Shown here one piece after another: positions 26,657-36,333 of a stretch of 64,000 nt of DNA. The stretch is taken from assembly GCF_030719035.1 (NCBI RefSeq), contig NZ_CP132203.1, positions 310,001 through 374,000 of the forward strand, written 5' to 3'. The notes beneath the pieces were generated by a model that saw only the letters and a program-made list of their open reading frames with translations, was not told the DNA's origin and searched no databases. The stretch is from Hahella sp. HNIBRBA332 (GTDB lineage Bacteria > Pseudomonadota > Gammaproteobacteria > Pseudomonadales > Oleiphilaceae). Each line of letters begins with the position of its first letter. The first letter of the stretch is position 1. The position numbers and the translations under genes were made by a program.

Positions 26657-27517
26657 ATGGTGGCTATTTCAGCATCCATGGTAAAAGAACTGCGCGAGCG
26701 CACCGGTCTGGGCATGATGGAGTGCAAAAAGGCGCTTGTTGAGGCGGAAGGCGATATCGAGAAAGCGATTGAAGACCTTCGTAAAAGCAGCGGCATGAAG
26801 GCTGCTAAGAAAGCTGGTCGTGTATCCGCGGATGGTGTGGTTGCAGTTAAAGTCAGCGATGACAACGGCTACGCAGTAGTTGTTGAAGTGAATAGTGAAA
26901 CTGACTTCGTTGCTCGCGACGAAAATTTCCTGGGCTTTGTTGGCGACGTTGTTGGCGCCGCCTTTGACAAAAAGTCCGCTGACGTGGCGGCGCTGATGGA
27001 ATCTGGCCTGGAAGAAAAGCGCCAGGCTCTGGTTCAGAAGATTGGTGAAAACATCAATGTTCGTCGCGCTTCTATGCTGTCTTCCGATGTGGTTGGCGCA
27101 TATGTTCACGGCAACAATCGTATTGCCGTTCTGGTTGCTTTGAATGGCGGCAACGCTGAGCTGGCGAAAGATATCGCAATGCATATTGCGGCGGTTAACC
27201 CGCAGTTCGTTTCTCGCGATGACGTTAGCGATGAAGTGATCGCTAAAGAGCGTGAAATTTACAAGGCGCAAGCTGACCAGAGCGGTAAGCCTGCAGAAAT
27301 CGTCGACAAAATGGTTGACGGCCGCATCAACAAATTCCTAGCGGAAATTAGCTTGCTGGAGCAGGCTTTCGTTAAAGATCCCGACGTAAAAGTTGGTGAT
27401 CTGGTGAAGAAAGCTGGCGCTCAGGTAGTTGCTATGGTTCGCTACGAAGTTGGTGAAGGTATCGAAAAAGAAGAAGTGGATTTCGCTGCAGAAGTTGCTG
27501 CGCAGCTGAAAGGCTAA
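26657..27517 (+). CDS. tsf: elongation factor Ts
   Basis: Guanine nucleotide exchange factor for EF-Tu, 286 residues. The N-terminal domain has VKELRERTGLGMMECKKALV, then the core signature EVNSETDFVARDENF, and GKPAEIVDKMVDGRINKFLAE in the coiled-coil region. The ribosome-binding site GTGAGGA lies 11 to 17 bases upstream of the ATG. Family length is 280-295, so it is complete. Confidence 0.98.
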   Translation: MVAISASMVKELRERTGLGMMECKKALVEAEGDIEKAIEDLRKSSGMKAAKKAGRVSADGVVAVKVSDDNGYAVVVEVNSETDFVARDENFLGFVGDVVGAAFDKKSADVAALMESGLEEKRQALVQKIGENINVRRASMLSSDVVGAYVHGNNRIAVLVALNGGNAELAKDIAMHIAAVNPQFVSRDDVSDEVIAKEREIYKAQADQSGKPAEIVDKMVDGRINKFLAEISLLEQAFVKDPDVKVGDLVKKAGAQVVAMVRYEVGEGIEKEEVDFAAEVAAQLKG

Positions 27518-27652
27518 TTTCTTCTTTTTGTATGAATTTGTGGCGAGGGCGGTATACTCTGCTCTCGCCACATTAGTATCCGGAGGTTGCAAACAGCCTC
27601 TCTGCGTCTCTTCAACTTGCCAAGCAAGCGTGCAACACAGGTGAAACTACAT

Positions 27653-28387
27653 ATGCCCCCGTCTGCTCAAACTCAGCCCAAATATAAGCGTGTACTGCTA
27701 AAACTCTCAGGTGAGGCGCTCATGGGAGAAGAGAACTTCGGAATAGATCCGAAAGTGCTCAATCGCATGGCGTTGGAAATCGGTCAGTTGATTGGTATAG
27801 GGGTTCAGGTCGGTCTGGTTATTGGCGGAGGGAATCTTTTCCGTGGTAAAGCCTTGCAGGATGCAGGTATGGACAGAGTGACCGGCGACCATATGGGAAT
27901 GCTTGCGACTGTGATGAACGCGCTGGCTATGCGGGACGCGCTGGAGCGCTCCAATATCGCGACTCGCGTTATGTCCGCCATTCCTATGAGCGGCGTTGTT
28001 GAGCATTATGATCGTCGCCGTGCGATTCGTGACTTGAAAGAAGGCGACGTGGTGATCTTTTGCGCTGGCACCGGTAATCCCTTTTTCACAACCGATTCTG
28101 CTGCTTGTCTACGTGGCATTGAGATTGATGCAGATGTAGTGTTGAAGGCCACTAAAGTGGATGGCGTATACTCTGACGACCCTATGAAAGTGGCGGATGC
28201 GGTAAAATATGATCGACTCACCTATGATGAAGTGCTCGAGCGTAAGCTTGGGGTCATGGATCTAACTGCGATTTGTTTGTGTCGCGACCACGGTATGCCT
28301 GTGCGGGTATTTGATATGAATAAGGCCAGCGCACTGATCAATATTGTGGTGGGTATGGAAGAAGGTACATTGATAGAGCGAGGGTAA
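27653..28387 (+). CDS. pyrH: UMP kinase
   Basis: Phosphorylates UMP to UDP in pyrimidine synthesis; a hexamer of the amino-acid-kinase fold. The 244-residue protein has YKRVLLKLSGEALMGEENFG, GLVIGGGNLFRGKAL, AGTGNPFFTTDSAACLRGIE and KVDGVYSDDP. I start at 27653 (MPPSAQTQPKYK), eight bases after AGGTGA; a longer frame opening at 27587 is not conserved and lies in the region that would hold a promoter (GGTATACTCTGC near 27551). It is followed 4 bp later by frr. Confidence 0.96.
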   Translation: MPPSAQTQPKYKRVLLKLSGEALMGEENFGIDPKVLNRMALEIGQLIGIGVQVGLVIGGGNLFRGKALQDAGMDRVTGDHMGMLATVMNALAMRDALERSNIATRVMSAIPMSGVVEHYDRRRAIRDLKEGDVVIFCAGTGNPFFTTDSAACLRGIEIDADVVLKATKVDGVYSDDPMKVADAVKYDRLTYDEVLERKLGVMDLTAICLCRDHGMPVRVFDMNKASALINIVVGMEEGTLIERG

Positions 28388-28391
28388 AGCC

Positions 28392-28949
28392 GTGATTAAT
28401 GATATTAAGAAACAATCTGAACAAAAAATGAAAAAGTCCATGGAGGCGCTTGGTCATGCCTTCGCTAAGATTCGGACTGGTCGGGCTAACCCAGCGATTC
28501 TAGAATCGGTCATGGTTCCATACTATGGCTCTGACACGCCTTTGACCCAGATCGCCAATGTGGTGGTTGAGGACGCCAGAACTCTGAGCGTAACTCCGTG
28601 GGAAAAAAACATGGTGCCACAAATCGAGAAGGCCATCCTGAAGTCTGACTTGGGTCTTAACCCATCTACGGCTGGTACGGTTATTCGGGTGCCTATGCCC
28701 GCGTTGACGGAGGAGACTCGTAAGGAACTGGTGAAGACGGCTCGTGGAGAGGCGGAAAACACCAGAGTGGCGATTCGCAATTTGCGTCGCGATGCGAACG
28801 CAGACATCAAAACTTTGCTGAAAGATAAAGAAATTTCTGAAGACGAAGAGAAGCGCGGATTGGATGATATCCAGAAACTGACCGACAAGTATATTGCTGA
28901 GGTCGATCGCGTTCTCGCTGAAAAAGAAAAAGACCTGATGGCTGTATAG
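28392..28949 (+). CDS. frr: ribosome recycling factor
   Basis: Releases ribosomes from mRNA after termination, together with EF-G. The 185-residue protein has MKKSMEALGHAFAKIRTGRA, VEDARTLSVTPWEKNMVPQI, LNPSTAGTVIRVPMPALTEE and the C-terminal KLTDKYIAEVDRVLAEKEKD, and matches the family length. The start codon is GTG at 28392, four bases after the pyrH stop. Confidence 0.97.
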   Translation: MINDIKKQSEQKMKKSMEALGHAFAKIRTGRANPAILESVMVPYYGSDTPLTQIANVVVEDARTLSVTPWEKNMVPQIEKAILKSDLGLNPSTAGTVIRVPMPALTEETRKELVKTARGEAENTRVAIRNLRRDANADIKTLLKDKEISEDEEKRGLDDIQKLTDKYIAEVDRVLAEKEKDLMAV

Positions 28950-28982
28950 GTCATGACGGGCGGCTGGATGTTGGAGGGTTAA

Positions 28983-29807
28983 ATGTCGACGGCTGATATT
29001 CCTTTGGTTGGAACCAGCAAACCTCGCCATGTGGCGATCATCATGGATGGTAATAATCGTTGGGCGAAGCAGCGTCGACTCCCTGGAGTGGCGGGCCACA
29101 AAGCTGGCGTTGATTCTGTGCGGGCTGTAGTCGAAACCTGCGCCCGACATGGCGTGGAAGTGCTGACGTTGTTCGCTTTCAGTAGCGAAAACTGGCGTCG
29201 TCCCGAGGAAGAAGTAGGCGCGCTGATGCGCTTGTTTCTTGTCGCGCTGCAGCGCGAGGTTCGTAAGCTCAATCGCAACAATATCCGGCTGCGAATCATT
29301 GGCGACCGTTCCAAATTTAACTCTACTCTGCAGCAGCATATGCAGGATGCGGAAGGGCTAACCGCCGGCAACACTGGTATGACGCTTGCGATAGCCGCCA
29401 ATTACGGCGGGCACTGGGATATTACTCAAGCTGCCCGTCGCGTCGCTGAAAAGGTTGAGTGGGGCGAGCTTCGCGCTGCTGATATCGATGATCACTTGAT
29501 CCAGCAGTATGTTGAGTTGGGCGACCTTCCTCCTCCCGATCTATGTATCCGCACCGCGGGTGAACAGAGAATCAGTAACTTTCTCTTATGGCAGCTTGCC
29601 TATACGGAACTGTATTTTGCCGATGTGTTCTGGCCAGACTTCCGTACTGAGCAGATGGAGACGGCGCTGGCGGCGTATAGCCACCGAAAAAGACGGTTTG
29701 GGCAAACTGACGATCAGGTGGATCGTCGCTTGGCGGAAGATGGCGGGACTCAGGCGGAGCACCCTTCCTCTTTCGAATTCGCCACTAATCCAGCTGCAAA
29801 GCGTTAA
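28983..29807 (+). CDS. uppS: undecaprenyl diphosphate synthase
   Basis: Cis-prenyltransferase that builds the C55 carrier lipid for peptidoglycan and O-antigen. Conserved blocks are HVAIIMDGNNRWAKQRRLPG (catalytic Asp), GHKAGVDSVRAVVETCARHG, TLFAFSSENWRRP, and LCIRTAGEQRISNFLLWQLA followed by AYTELYFADVFWPDF. At 274 residues it is about 20 longer than E. coli UppS because of a Glu/Ala-rich C-terminal extension without known role. It lies between frr and cdsA. Confidence 0.96.
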   Translation: MSTADIPLVGTSKPRHVAIIMDGNNRWAKQRRLPGVAGHKAGVDSVRAVVETCARHGVEVLTLFAFSSENWRRPEEEVGALMRLFLVALQREVRKLNRNNIRLRIIGDRSKFNSTLQQHMQDAEGLTAGNTGMTLAIAANYGGHWDITQAARRVAEKVEWGELRAADIDDHLIQQYVELGDLPPPDLCIRTAGEQRISNFLLWQLAYTELYFADVFWPDFRTEQMETALAAYSHRKRRFGQTDDQVDRRLAEDGGTQAEHPSSFEFATNPAAKR

Positions 29808-29809
29808 TT

Positions 29810-30640
29810 GTGCTAAAACAAAGAATTATCACCGCATTGATTCTCCTGCCTTTATTTCTGGCGGGAGTGGCGCTGACCGATGTATTCGGTTTTTCTCTTT
29901 TTATTGGGGCGATTGTTACCCTGGCTGCTTGGGAGTGGGCGCAGATATGCGGTTTGACGTCTCAGACGTCCCGAGCGAGCTATGCCGCCATGACTGCTGT
30001 GGTATTGCTTGCCTGTTCTCATTTGCCCGCCATCCTGATTCTCTCCATCGCATTGATTTGGTGGATTGGCGCACTGGCGATAGTGTTAACTTATCCCGCA
30101 TCTAAAGGTTTCTGGACGCCGCCTATGATCAGGGCTGTCGCTGGGTTATTGATCCTGGCTCCGGCTTGGAAGGCGTTGGTGGCGATTCGTGGCGGTGTGT
30201 TTGTGCTTGAGCCAGGCTTCGACACCAAGTGGGTTATCCTCTATATCTTTCTCATCGTTTGGTTTGCCGACATTGGCGCTTACTTTGCTGGTAAGACTTT
30301 CGGTAAGAATAAGCTCGCACCGCATGTCAGTCCTGGAAAGTCATGGGAAGGCGCAGTGGGCGGAATGCTGGCTGTTTCGGTATTACCTTTTGCTATGAAT
30401 TCGTTTTTGACTCTTACCTTGCCCCAGCTCGTTGTGCTGTGGATGATGACCCTGTCGGCTGCGATTTTTTCCGTCGTGGGAGATTTGATAGAGAGTCTAG
30501 GTAAGCGCTTTGTCGGCTTGAAAGACAGCAGTCAGATTCTCCCTGGGCATGGCGGTATTTTTGATCGTATTGACAGTGTTACGGCTGCGGCTCCTGTGTT
30601 CTTAGTGTTGGCTATATTTTCAGGTTGGATGCAGGGGTAG
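29810..30640 (+). CDS. cdsA: phosphatidate cytidylyltransferase
   Basis: Makes CDP-diacylglycerol, the precursor of all phospholipids, in the inner membrane. The 276-residue protein has about eight membrane segments and the CDS signature near the C-terminus, SVVGDLIESLGKRFVGLKD then SQILPGHGGIFDRIDS, which holds the catalytic metal ligands. It starts with GTG at 29810, 2 bp after the uppS stop, so the two are coupled. Complete. Confidence 0.96.
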   Translation: MLKQRIITALILLPLFLAGVALTDVFGFSLFIGAIVTLAAWEWAQICGLTSQTSRASYAAMTAVVLLACSHLPAILILSIALIWWIGALAIVLTYPASKGFWTPPMIRAVAGLLILAPAWKALVAIRGGVFVLEPGFDTKWVILYIFLIVWFADIGAYFAGKTFGKNKLAPHVSPGKSWEGAVGGMLAVSVLPFAMNSFLTLTLPQLVVLWMMTLSAAIFSVVGDLIESLGKRFVGLKDSSQILPGHGGIFDRIDSVTAAAPVFLVLAIFSGWMQG

Positions 30641-30644
30641 AAGT

Positions 30645-31856
30645 ATGAAGCGAGTTACGGTTTTAGGGGCGACGGGCTCTATAGGGCGCAGTACCCTGGA
30701 TGTGATGGCTCGTCATTCAGATCGGTATGAACTTTATGCTGCGACTGCCCACAGTAATCTGGACGAGCTTCTATCTATCTGTATTAAACATCAACCCAAG
30801 TTCGCCATATTGGCGACTGATACGGGTGTAGCGGGTTTGAAACAGCGCCTTCGGGAAGCGGGTGTCTCCACTGAAGTTAGAGTGGGTGTGGAGGCTATGT
30901 GTGAGGCGTCTTCCACCAGCGATGTTGATGTTGTCGTCGCTGCTATAGTTGGGGCGGCTGGATTGGCTCCTACACTGGCGGCGGTTAACACAGGTAAGCG
31001 CATACTGCTCGCCAACAAAGAAGCATTGGTTATGACCGGCGGGCTGTTCATGGACGCTGTGAGGAAACATGGCGCTGAACTCCTTCCTATTGATAGCGAG
31101 CATAATGCGATCTATCAATGCCTGCCAGAAACTGCGCAACGCTTAAACGATTCTGCATCGCTTGCTGCATATGGGGTTACTCGCGTCCTTTTGACTGCGT
31201 CAGGGGGGCCATTTCGGCATTTTTCTCAGCAGCAATTGCAACAGGTCACGCCGGAGCAGGCGTGTAAGCACCCGAATTGGTCAATGGGGCGTAAAATCTC
31301 TGTTGATTCTGCGAGCTTGATGAACAAGGGGTTGGAGTTAATCGAAGCATGTTGGTTATTCGATTTGGCTCCAGGGTCGGTTGAAGTGCATTTGCATCCT
31401 GAGTCGATTATTCACTCCATGGTTGAGTATGTGGATGGCTCTATATTGGCGCAGATGGGCAACCCGGATATGCGTACGCCTATCGCCTATGGGCTGGCGT
31501 GGCCAGAAAGAGTAGACGCAGGCGTACAGCCATTAGATCTGTTTTCTGTTGGGAGACTGCACTTCGAAAAGCCGGATAAAGAGCGTTTCCCCTGCCTGAG
31601 GTTGGCTGAAGAAGCCTTTGCGCTCGGCGGAACAGCGCCAGCGGTAATTAACGCTGCTAATGAAGTGGCGGTAGATGCGTTTCTCCAAGGTAATATCAGG
31701 TTTGTCGATATCCCCGTTGTTATTGAAAAGAGTTTGCTGAAAGGTTCTGTTGTACGAGCGGATTCTGTCGAAACTGTAATTGAAGCCGACAGAGTAGCCC
31801 GTCAATATGCCTCGGAAGTCATTAATGAGTTGGCTGACGGAGTTGTTGTTCCGTAA
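30645..31856 (+). CDS. dxr: 1-deoxy-D-xylulose 5-phosphate reductoisomerase
   Basis: Second enzyme of the MEP isoprenoid pathway, using NADPH and a divalent metal. The 403 residues include the NADPH motif VLGATGSIGRSTLDVM, LANKEALVMTGG, the metal and substrate motif LLPIDSEHNAIYQCL, LTASGGPF and NWSMGRKISVDSASLMNKGL. Starts 4 bp after cdsA. It supplies isoprenoid units used by UppS encoded just upstream. Confidence 0.97.
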   Translation: MKRVTVLGATGSIGRSTLDVMARHSDRYELYAATAHSNLDELLSICIKHQPKFAILATDTGVAGLKQRLREAGVSTEVRVGVEAMCEASSTSDVDVVVAAIVGAAGLAPTLAAVNTGKRILLANKEALVMTGGLFMDAVRKHGAELLPIDSEHNAIYQCLPETAQRLNDSASLAAYGVTRVLLTASGGPFRHFSQQQLQQVTPEQACKHPNWSMGRKISVDSASLMNKGLELIEACWLFDLAPGSVEVHLHPESIIHSMVEYVDGSILAQMGNPDMRTPIAYGLAWPERVDAGVQPLDLFSVGRLHFEKPDKERFPCLRLAEEAFALGGTAPAVINAANEVAVDAFLQGNIRFVDIPVVIEKSLLKGSVVRADSVETVIEADRVARQYASEVINELADGVVVP

Positions 31857-31898
31857 GTCGCACTAGAAGGTCGCTCAGATATATTTACAATAGAGAGC

Positions 31899-33251
31899 AT
31901 GGAATTTTTTCAAAAAGCCCTGGCGTTTATAGTTACATTGGGGGTGCTGGTCACCATCCATGAATTCGGTCACTTTTGGGTGGCGCGGCGCTGTGGCGTC
32001 AAAATTTTGCGGTTTTCCGTTGGCTTTGGATCCCCTCTGTTGTCATGGAAGGATAAGCAGGGTACTGAGTTTGTGATTGCGGCCTTACCATTGGGCGGCT
32101 ATGTCAAAATGCTGGATGAGAGGGAGGGGAATGTCCCTGCCGAAGAAACACATCTAACCTTTAATCAGCAGACAGTCGGTAAGCGTATCGCCATCGCGGC
32201 GGCAGGGCCCATTGCGAACTTTATTTTCGCTGTTTTCGCATACTGGTGTATGTTTGTGCTAGGTATACAAGCACTAGCGCCGGTTGTAGGGAGCGTCTCG
32301 GATAATTCGCCGGCGCAGCAGGCTGGGATTGTAGTAGGCGCAGAGCTGACCAGTGTCGACGGTTCTCCGGTACACAGCTGGGGCGACGTCAATATGCAGC
32401 TTGTTGGACGTCTTGGTGACTCTGGCGTTATTGAATTCGGATATCGCCTACCTGACGAAAGTCTCCCTCACGAAGCGACTGTGCCGATTAATGACTGGCT
32501 GATAGGTAAAGTTGAACCTAACCCTGTGTTGGAGTTGGGAATGAGAAGCCTTGCTCCCTTGGCGCCTGCTGTGGTTCATGGCGTGACTCCGGGAGGGCGC
32601 GCTCAACAAGGAGGGGTTGAGCCTGGCGATAGAATTGTGGCGGTTGAAGGACGCCCCGTCGCTAACTGGTCTGATTTCGTTCGTGAAATAAAAGCTTCCC
32701 CTGAAAAGCAAATAACGTTGTCTCTGGAAAGAGCTGGACGATCATTGGATGTCAGTATTCGTCCCGAGGCAAGAGAGCACAATGGTGAAACCTATGGTGT
32801 GATCGGCGCGGAAGCGAAAGCGACTGAATGGCCGCCGGGCATGTTGCGGAACGTGCAGTATTCACCATTGGTCGCCGTTGGCAAGGCGCTGGAAGAGACT
32901 TGGGATATGTCTCTATTGACGCTGACTGCACTGAAAAAAATCGTTACCGGACGGATTTCGGTCGAAAATCTTGGTGGGCCTCTCACTATTGCTTCAGCTG
33001 CCGGAATATCTGCTAAATCCGGGGTGGAGGCCTTTCTCGGTTTTCTTGCTTATTTAAGCATTAGCCTGGGTATCCTGAATTTGTTGCCAATTCCAGTATT
33101 GGATGGCGGGCATTTATTGTATTATTTTGTCGAACTTATTCGGGGCAAGCCCTTATCTGAAGAAAAACAACAGCTTGGGATAAAAGTCGGGATGGCCCTC
33201 ATTGCTTTCGTAATGTTGTTAGCGTTCTATAACGACCTCTCCAAATTGTAG
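31899..33251 (+). CDS. rseP: site-2 intramembrane zinc protease RseP
   Basis: Cuts the anti-sigma factor RseA within the membrane, releasing sigma-E during envelope stress. The 450-residue protein has the zinc motif HEFGH in the first helix, two periplasmic PDZ domains (about 115-200 and 205-290), and the LDG motif in LLPIPVLDGGHLLYYFVELI. Four membrane helices are evident. It precedes bamA, a usual pairing of sigma-E pathway and outer-membrane assembly genes. Confidence 0.96.
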   Translation: MEFFQKALAFIVTLGVLVTIHEFGHFWVARRCGVKILRFSVGFGSPLLSWKDKQGTEFVIAALPLGGYVKMLDEREGNVPAEETHLTFNQQTVGKRIAIAAAGPIANFIFAVFAYWCMFVLGIQALAPVVGSVSDNSPAQQAGIVVGAELTSVDGSPVHSWGDVNMQLVGRLGDSGVIEFGYRLPDESLPHEATVPINDWLIGKVEPNPVLELGMRSLAPLAPAVVHGVTPGGRAQQGGVEPGDRIVAVEGRPVANWSDFVREIKASPEKQITLSLERAGRSLDVSIRPEAREHNGETYGVIGAEAKATEWPPGMLRNVQYSPLVAVGKALEETWDMSLLTLTALKKIVTGRISVENLGGPLTIASAAGISAKSGVEAFLGFLAYLSISLGILNLLPIPVLDGGHLLYYFVELIRGKPLSEEKQQLGIKVGMALIAFVMLLAFYNDLSKL

Positions 33252-33295
33252 TAAATAATGCTGAATCTTCGGCTCCCATCACGTGTGTTGATTAC

Positions 33296-35614
33296 ATGAG
33301 AGTATTGCTTTTTATCTTTGTTTGGCTGACGGCCGCTTTTTCTTACGCTGCAGATGATCAATTCGACGTCTCCGATATTCGAGTGGATGGTTTGCAAAGG
33401 GTGTCCGCTGGAAGCGTTTTTACCGCGTTCCCTGTCAATGTGGGAGAGAGCGTTGATTCAAAGAAGCTCGCGGATGCTACCCGTTCGCTCTTTAAAACAG
33501 GGCTGTTCACTGACATCAAGCTGAGCCGGGAAGGCGATGTGCTGATCATAAATGTGACTGAGCGTCCATCAATCAGCAAAATTGAAGTTGAAGGGAATAA
33601 AAATCTACCCACTGAAGACTTAATGGAAGGCCTCAAGTCAGCCAAGCTCTCGGAAGGAGAAGTTTTTCAGCGGTCGACCTTGGAGCGTATAGAACTGGAA
33701 ATTCTGCGCAGTTATGTCGCGCAGGGGCGTTACAATGCTTCTGTGAAAGCAGAGGTGGAAGAGTTGCCGCGTAACCGGGTGCAGTTGAACATCAACATCA
33801 AGGAAGGCCCGGTTTCAGCTATCCAGCATATTAACTTCGTCGGCAATAACGCTTTCTCGGATGATGACTTGCGCGACCTCATGCAGCTCAAACTGACCGG
33901 GTTTTGGGCGTCTATTTTCAGCAGCGATAAATACTCCAAGCAGAAGTTGAATGGCGACTTGGAGCGTATTCGTTCGCATTATCTGGATAATGGGTACATC
34001 AAGTTCAGCATTGAGTCCACACAGGTTTCCGTCTCCCCGGATAAAGAGCAAGTGTTCATTACGGTTAATGTGAATGAAGGGCCTCAGTACAAAATTCGCG
34101 ACATTGCTTTGAAGGGCGATTTGAAAGTCGAAGAAGAAGAACTGCGCAAGCTGATTGTAGTGAAGTCCGGCGATACGTTCTCTCGTCAGCTTCTTACCGT
34201 AACTTCAGACATCATATCCAAGCGTCTGGGTAACGATGGTTACACATTCGCCAGTGTGAATGCGATTCCTGAGCCTCACGATGATAATACTGCTTCGGTT
34301 ACTTTTTATGTTGAACCGGGTCGTCGCACCTATGTTCGCCGTGTCAACTTTAGCGGAAATACTTCAACCAGCGATGAGGTGCTGCGTCAGGAAATGGTGC
34401 AGATGGAGTCCGCAGCGGCTTCGACAGATTTGATTGAAGCATCCAAGTCAAGGTTGGAGCGTTTAGGATTCTTTAAGACCGTAACCGTAGAAACGCCTTT
34501 GGTTCCAGGAACCAATGATCAGATAGACGTGAATTATTCTGTAGAAGAGCAGCCTACTGGTAGTCTTTCCGCAAGTTTGGGTTACTCTCAGGATGGTGGC
34601 GCGACTGTCGGAGCCAGTGTGGCGGAGAAGAACTTCCTGGGAACGGGCCGACGGGTGTCATTTGGAGTTAACAAGAGTAAGAGTGTTCAGAGCGCGAACT
34701 TCTCGTACACCAATCCATACTATACCGTTGATGGGGTTAGCCGAGGCTTTAGTCTGTTTTACAAAGAAACAGACTATGATGATGATGACAACGATGTCGC
34801 TGCATACCTGAAAGACAGTATGGGAGGGGCTGTTAACTTTGGTTATCCAATTGACAGATTCTCAAGGCTGACTTTCAGCACAGGCTATACTCATACACGC
34901 ATTAAGCTACCCAAGTATCCTGTTCAGGAAATCTCAGATTTCACCAATGAGTTTGGTTCAAACTACAATTTCTTTGATTTGTCCGCTACTTGGAGTCGCT
35001 CCACCTTGAATAAAGGGCTATTTCCGACTTCAGGGAACTCGCAGTCTCTCTCTATGAAGGTGACGCTTCCTGAATTGAGCGATTACAACTTTTATAAGCT
35101 GAACTACAACAATACTCAGTACTATCCTTTGTCCGAAGATCAGGAATGGGCGCTGAAGCTTAGGGCTGATTTGGCTTATGGAGATGGTTACGGCGATAAC
35201 GACCGTTTGCCGTTCTTCGAGCATTATTATGCTGGCGGCTTTGGCTCAATTCGAGGATTTAAAGCGAATACGCTGGGGCCAAGGAGTACGCCGCACCCAG
35301 ATAACCCGGACGACGACGAGGACCCATTTGGCGGTAATGTGCAAATTGAATCCAGCCTGGAGTTAATTGTGCCCTTCATTTTTGTAAAAGACCGTTCGCA
35401 GATTCGTAGTGTGGTGTTCTTGGATGGAGGGAATGTATTCGATACGGCAAGGGGATATGACCCTTCGGTAGATGAGCTTCGATTCTCTGCTGGTGTTGCG
35501 ATGACATGGGTGACGCCGATTGGTCCTTTGTCTTTCAGCCTTGGTAAAGCATTGAATGACAAAGAAGGTGACAAGACTCAGTTCTTCCAGTTCTTGCTGG
35601 GGCAGACGTTCTAA
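33296..35614 (+). CDS. bamA: outer membrane protein assembly factor BamA
   Basis: Central component of the BAM complex that inserts beta-barrel proteins into the outer membrane. The 772-residue precursor has a signal peptide of about 20 residues ending SYAAD, five POTRA domains (about 23-420), and a 16-strand barrel with the conserved lid-lock motif GSIRGFKANTLGP. The last residue is Phe (FLLGQTF), the usual C-terminal signal. An acidic Asp-rich extracellular loop (NPDDDEDPFGG) follows the lid motif. Neighbours rseP and skp are as expected. Confidence 0.97.
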   Translation: MRVLLFIFVWLTAAFSYAADDQFDVSDIRVDGLQRVSAGSVFTAFPVNVGESVDSKKLADATRSLFKTGLFTDIKLSREGDVLIINVTERPSISKIEVEGNKNLPTEDLMEGLKSAKLSEGEVFQRSTLERIELEILRSYVAQGRYNASVKAEVEELPRNRVQLNINIKEGPVSAIQHINFVGNNAFSDDDLRDLMQLKLTGFWASIFSSDKYSKQKLNGDLERIRSHYLDNGYIKFSIESTQVSVSPDKEQVFITVNVNEGPQYKIRDIALKGDLKVEEEELRKLIVVKSGDTFSRQLLTVTSDIISKRLGNDGYTFASVNAIPEPHDDNTASVTFYVEPGRRTYVRRVNFSGNTSTSDEVLRQEMVQMESAAASTDLIEASKSRLERLGFFKTVTVETPLVPGTNDQIDVNYSVEEQPTGSLSASLGYSQDGGATVGASVAEKNFLGTGRRVSFGVNKSKSVQSANFSYTNPYYTVDGVSRGFSLFYKETDYDDDDNDVAAYLKDSMGGAVNFGYPIDRFSRLTFSTGYTHTRIKLPKYPVQEISDFTNEFGSNYNFFDLSATWSRSTLNKGLFPTSGNSQSLSMKVTLPELSDYNFYKLNYNNTQYYPLSEDQEWALKLRADLAYGDGYGDNDRLPFFEHYYAGGFGSIRGFKANTLGPRSTPHPDNPDDDEDPFGGNVQIESSLELIVPFIFVKDRSQIRSVVFLDGGNVFDTARGYDPSVDELRFSAGVAMTWVTPIGPLSFSLGKALNDKEGDKTQFFQFLLGQTF

Positions 35615-35801
35615 AGAAAGAGATGACATATCCTGGCGCGCCGTCAAGAAGCGCGCTTAGGAGTTTGCACTGTCTTCGCGGCATATGGCCGAAGCAGGGG
35701 CTTGGTGTTAGCCAAGTTATGTAGAACCCGATAAACTCTGCGTCCTTGCTGGCGGCTTCCACTGCCGATAGAGATAAATGTTTAAGTTTAAGGAGCCCAA
35801 T

Positions 35802-36314
35802 ATGAAATTGATTCGAATAGCCGCTTTGGCGCTGGCGTTAGTAAGCACAGGATACGCTGGAATGGTGAGTGCGGCTCAGAAAGTGGCGGTAGTTGATCTA
35901 CGTACAGCGCTGCTTTCCTCTCAGGCGGCCAAGAAGTTTGGCGAGAATCTTAAGAAAGACTTTGCTGACGAAGAAGCCAGATTAAGAGAGGTTGGCGAGC
36001 AGGCGCAAAAAATGCAGGAGCGCTTGAAAAAAGATTCCGCAATCATGAGTGAAACAGAGCGCACCAAACTGAATGCAGAGTTGGAGGAAAAGGCACAGGA
36101 ATTTAATTTTCTGAAAAACAAATATCAGTCTGCCATTTCCAAGCGGGAAGAACTGTTTTTGCAGGAGTCCAAGCCCAAGGTTGACGAAGCGCTGAAGAAA
36201 ATCGCGGAAAAAGAGAAAGTGGATGTTATCTTGCCCAGCAAGTTAGCGGTGTATGCGAATCCATCTCTGGATTTGACTGCAAAGCTAATTGAAGCGCTTA
36301 ACAGCGCCAAGTAA
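35802..36314 (+). CDS. skp: periplasmic chaperone Skp/OmpH
   Basis: Trimeric periplasmic chaperone for unfolded outer-membrane proteins. The 170-residue precursor has a signal peptide (MKLIRIAALALALVSTGYAG to VSAAQ), then a beta segment KVAVVDLRTALLSS and long coiled-coil arms rich in Lys/Glu (about 40-140). I start at 35802, six bases after AAGGAG. The gap of about 190 bp after bamA suggests a separate or extra promoter, but I cannot place it. Followed by lpxD. Confidence 0.94.
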   Translation: MKLIRIAALALALVSTGYAGMVSAAQKVAVVDLRTALLSSQAAKKFGENLKKDFADEEARLREVGEQAQKMQERLKKDSAIMSETERTKLNAELEEKAQEFNFLKNKYQSAISKREELFLQESKPKVDEALKKIAEKEKVDVILPSKLAVYANPSLDLTAKLIEALNSAK

Positions 36315-36333
36315 GTTTCAGAGGCTGGAATTT

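Noticed and set aside
26669..27271. Long minus-strand frame opposite tsf
   Set aside because: Shadow of tsf codon bias.
28500..29339. 279-codon minus-strand frame opposite frr and uppS
   Set aside because: Crosses two secure genes and has no domain.
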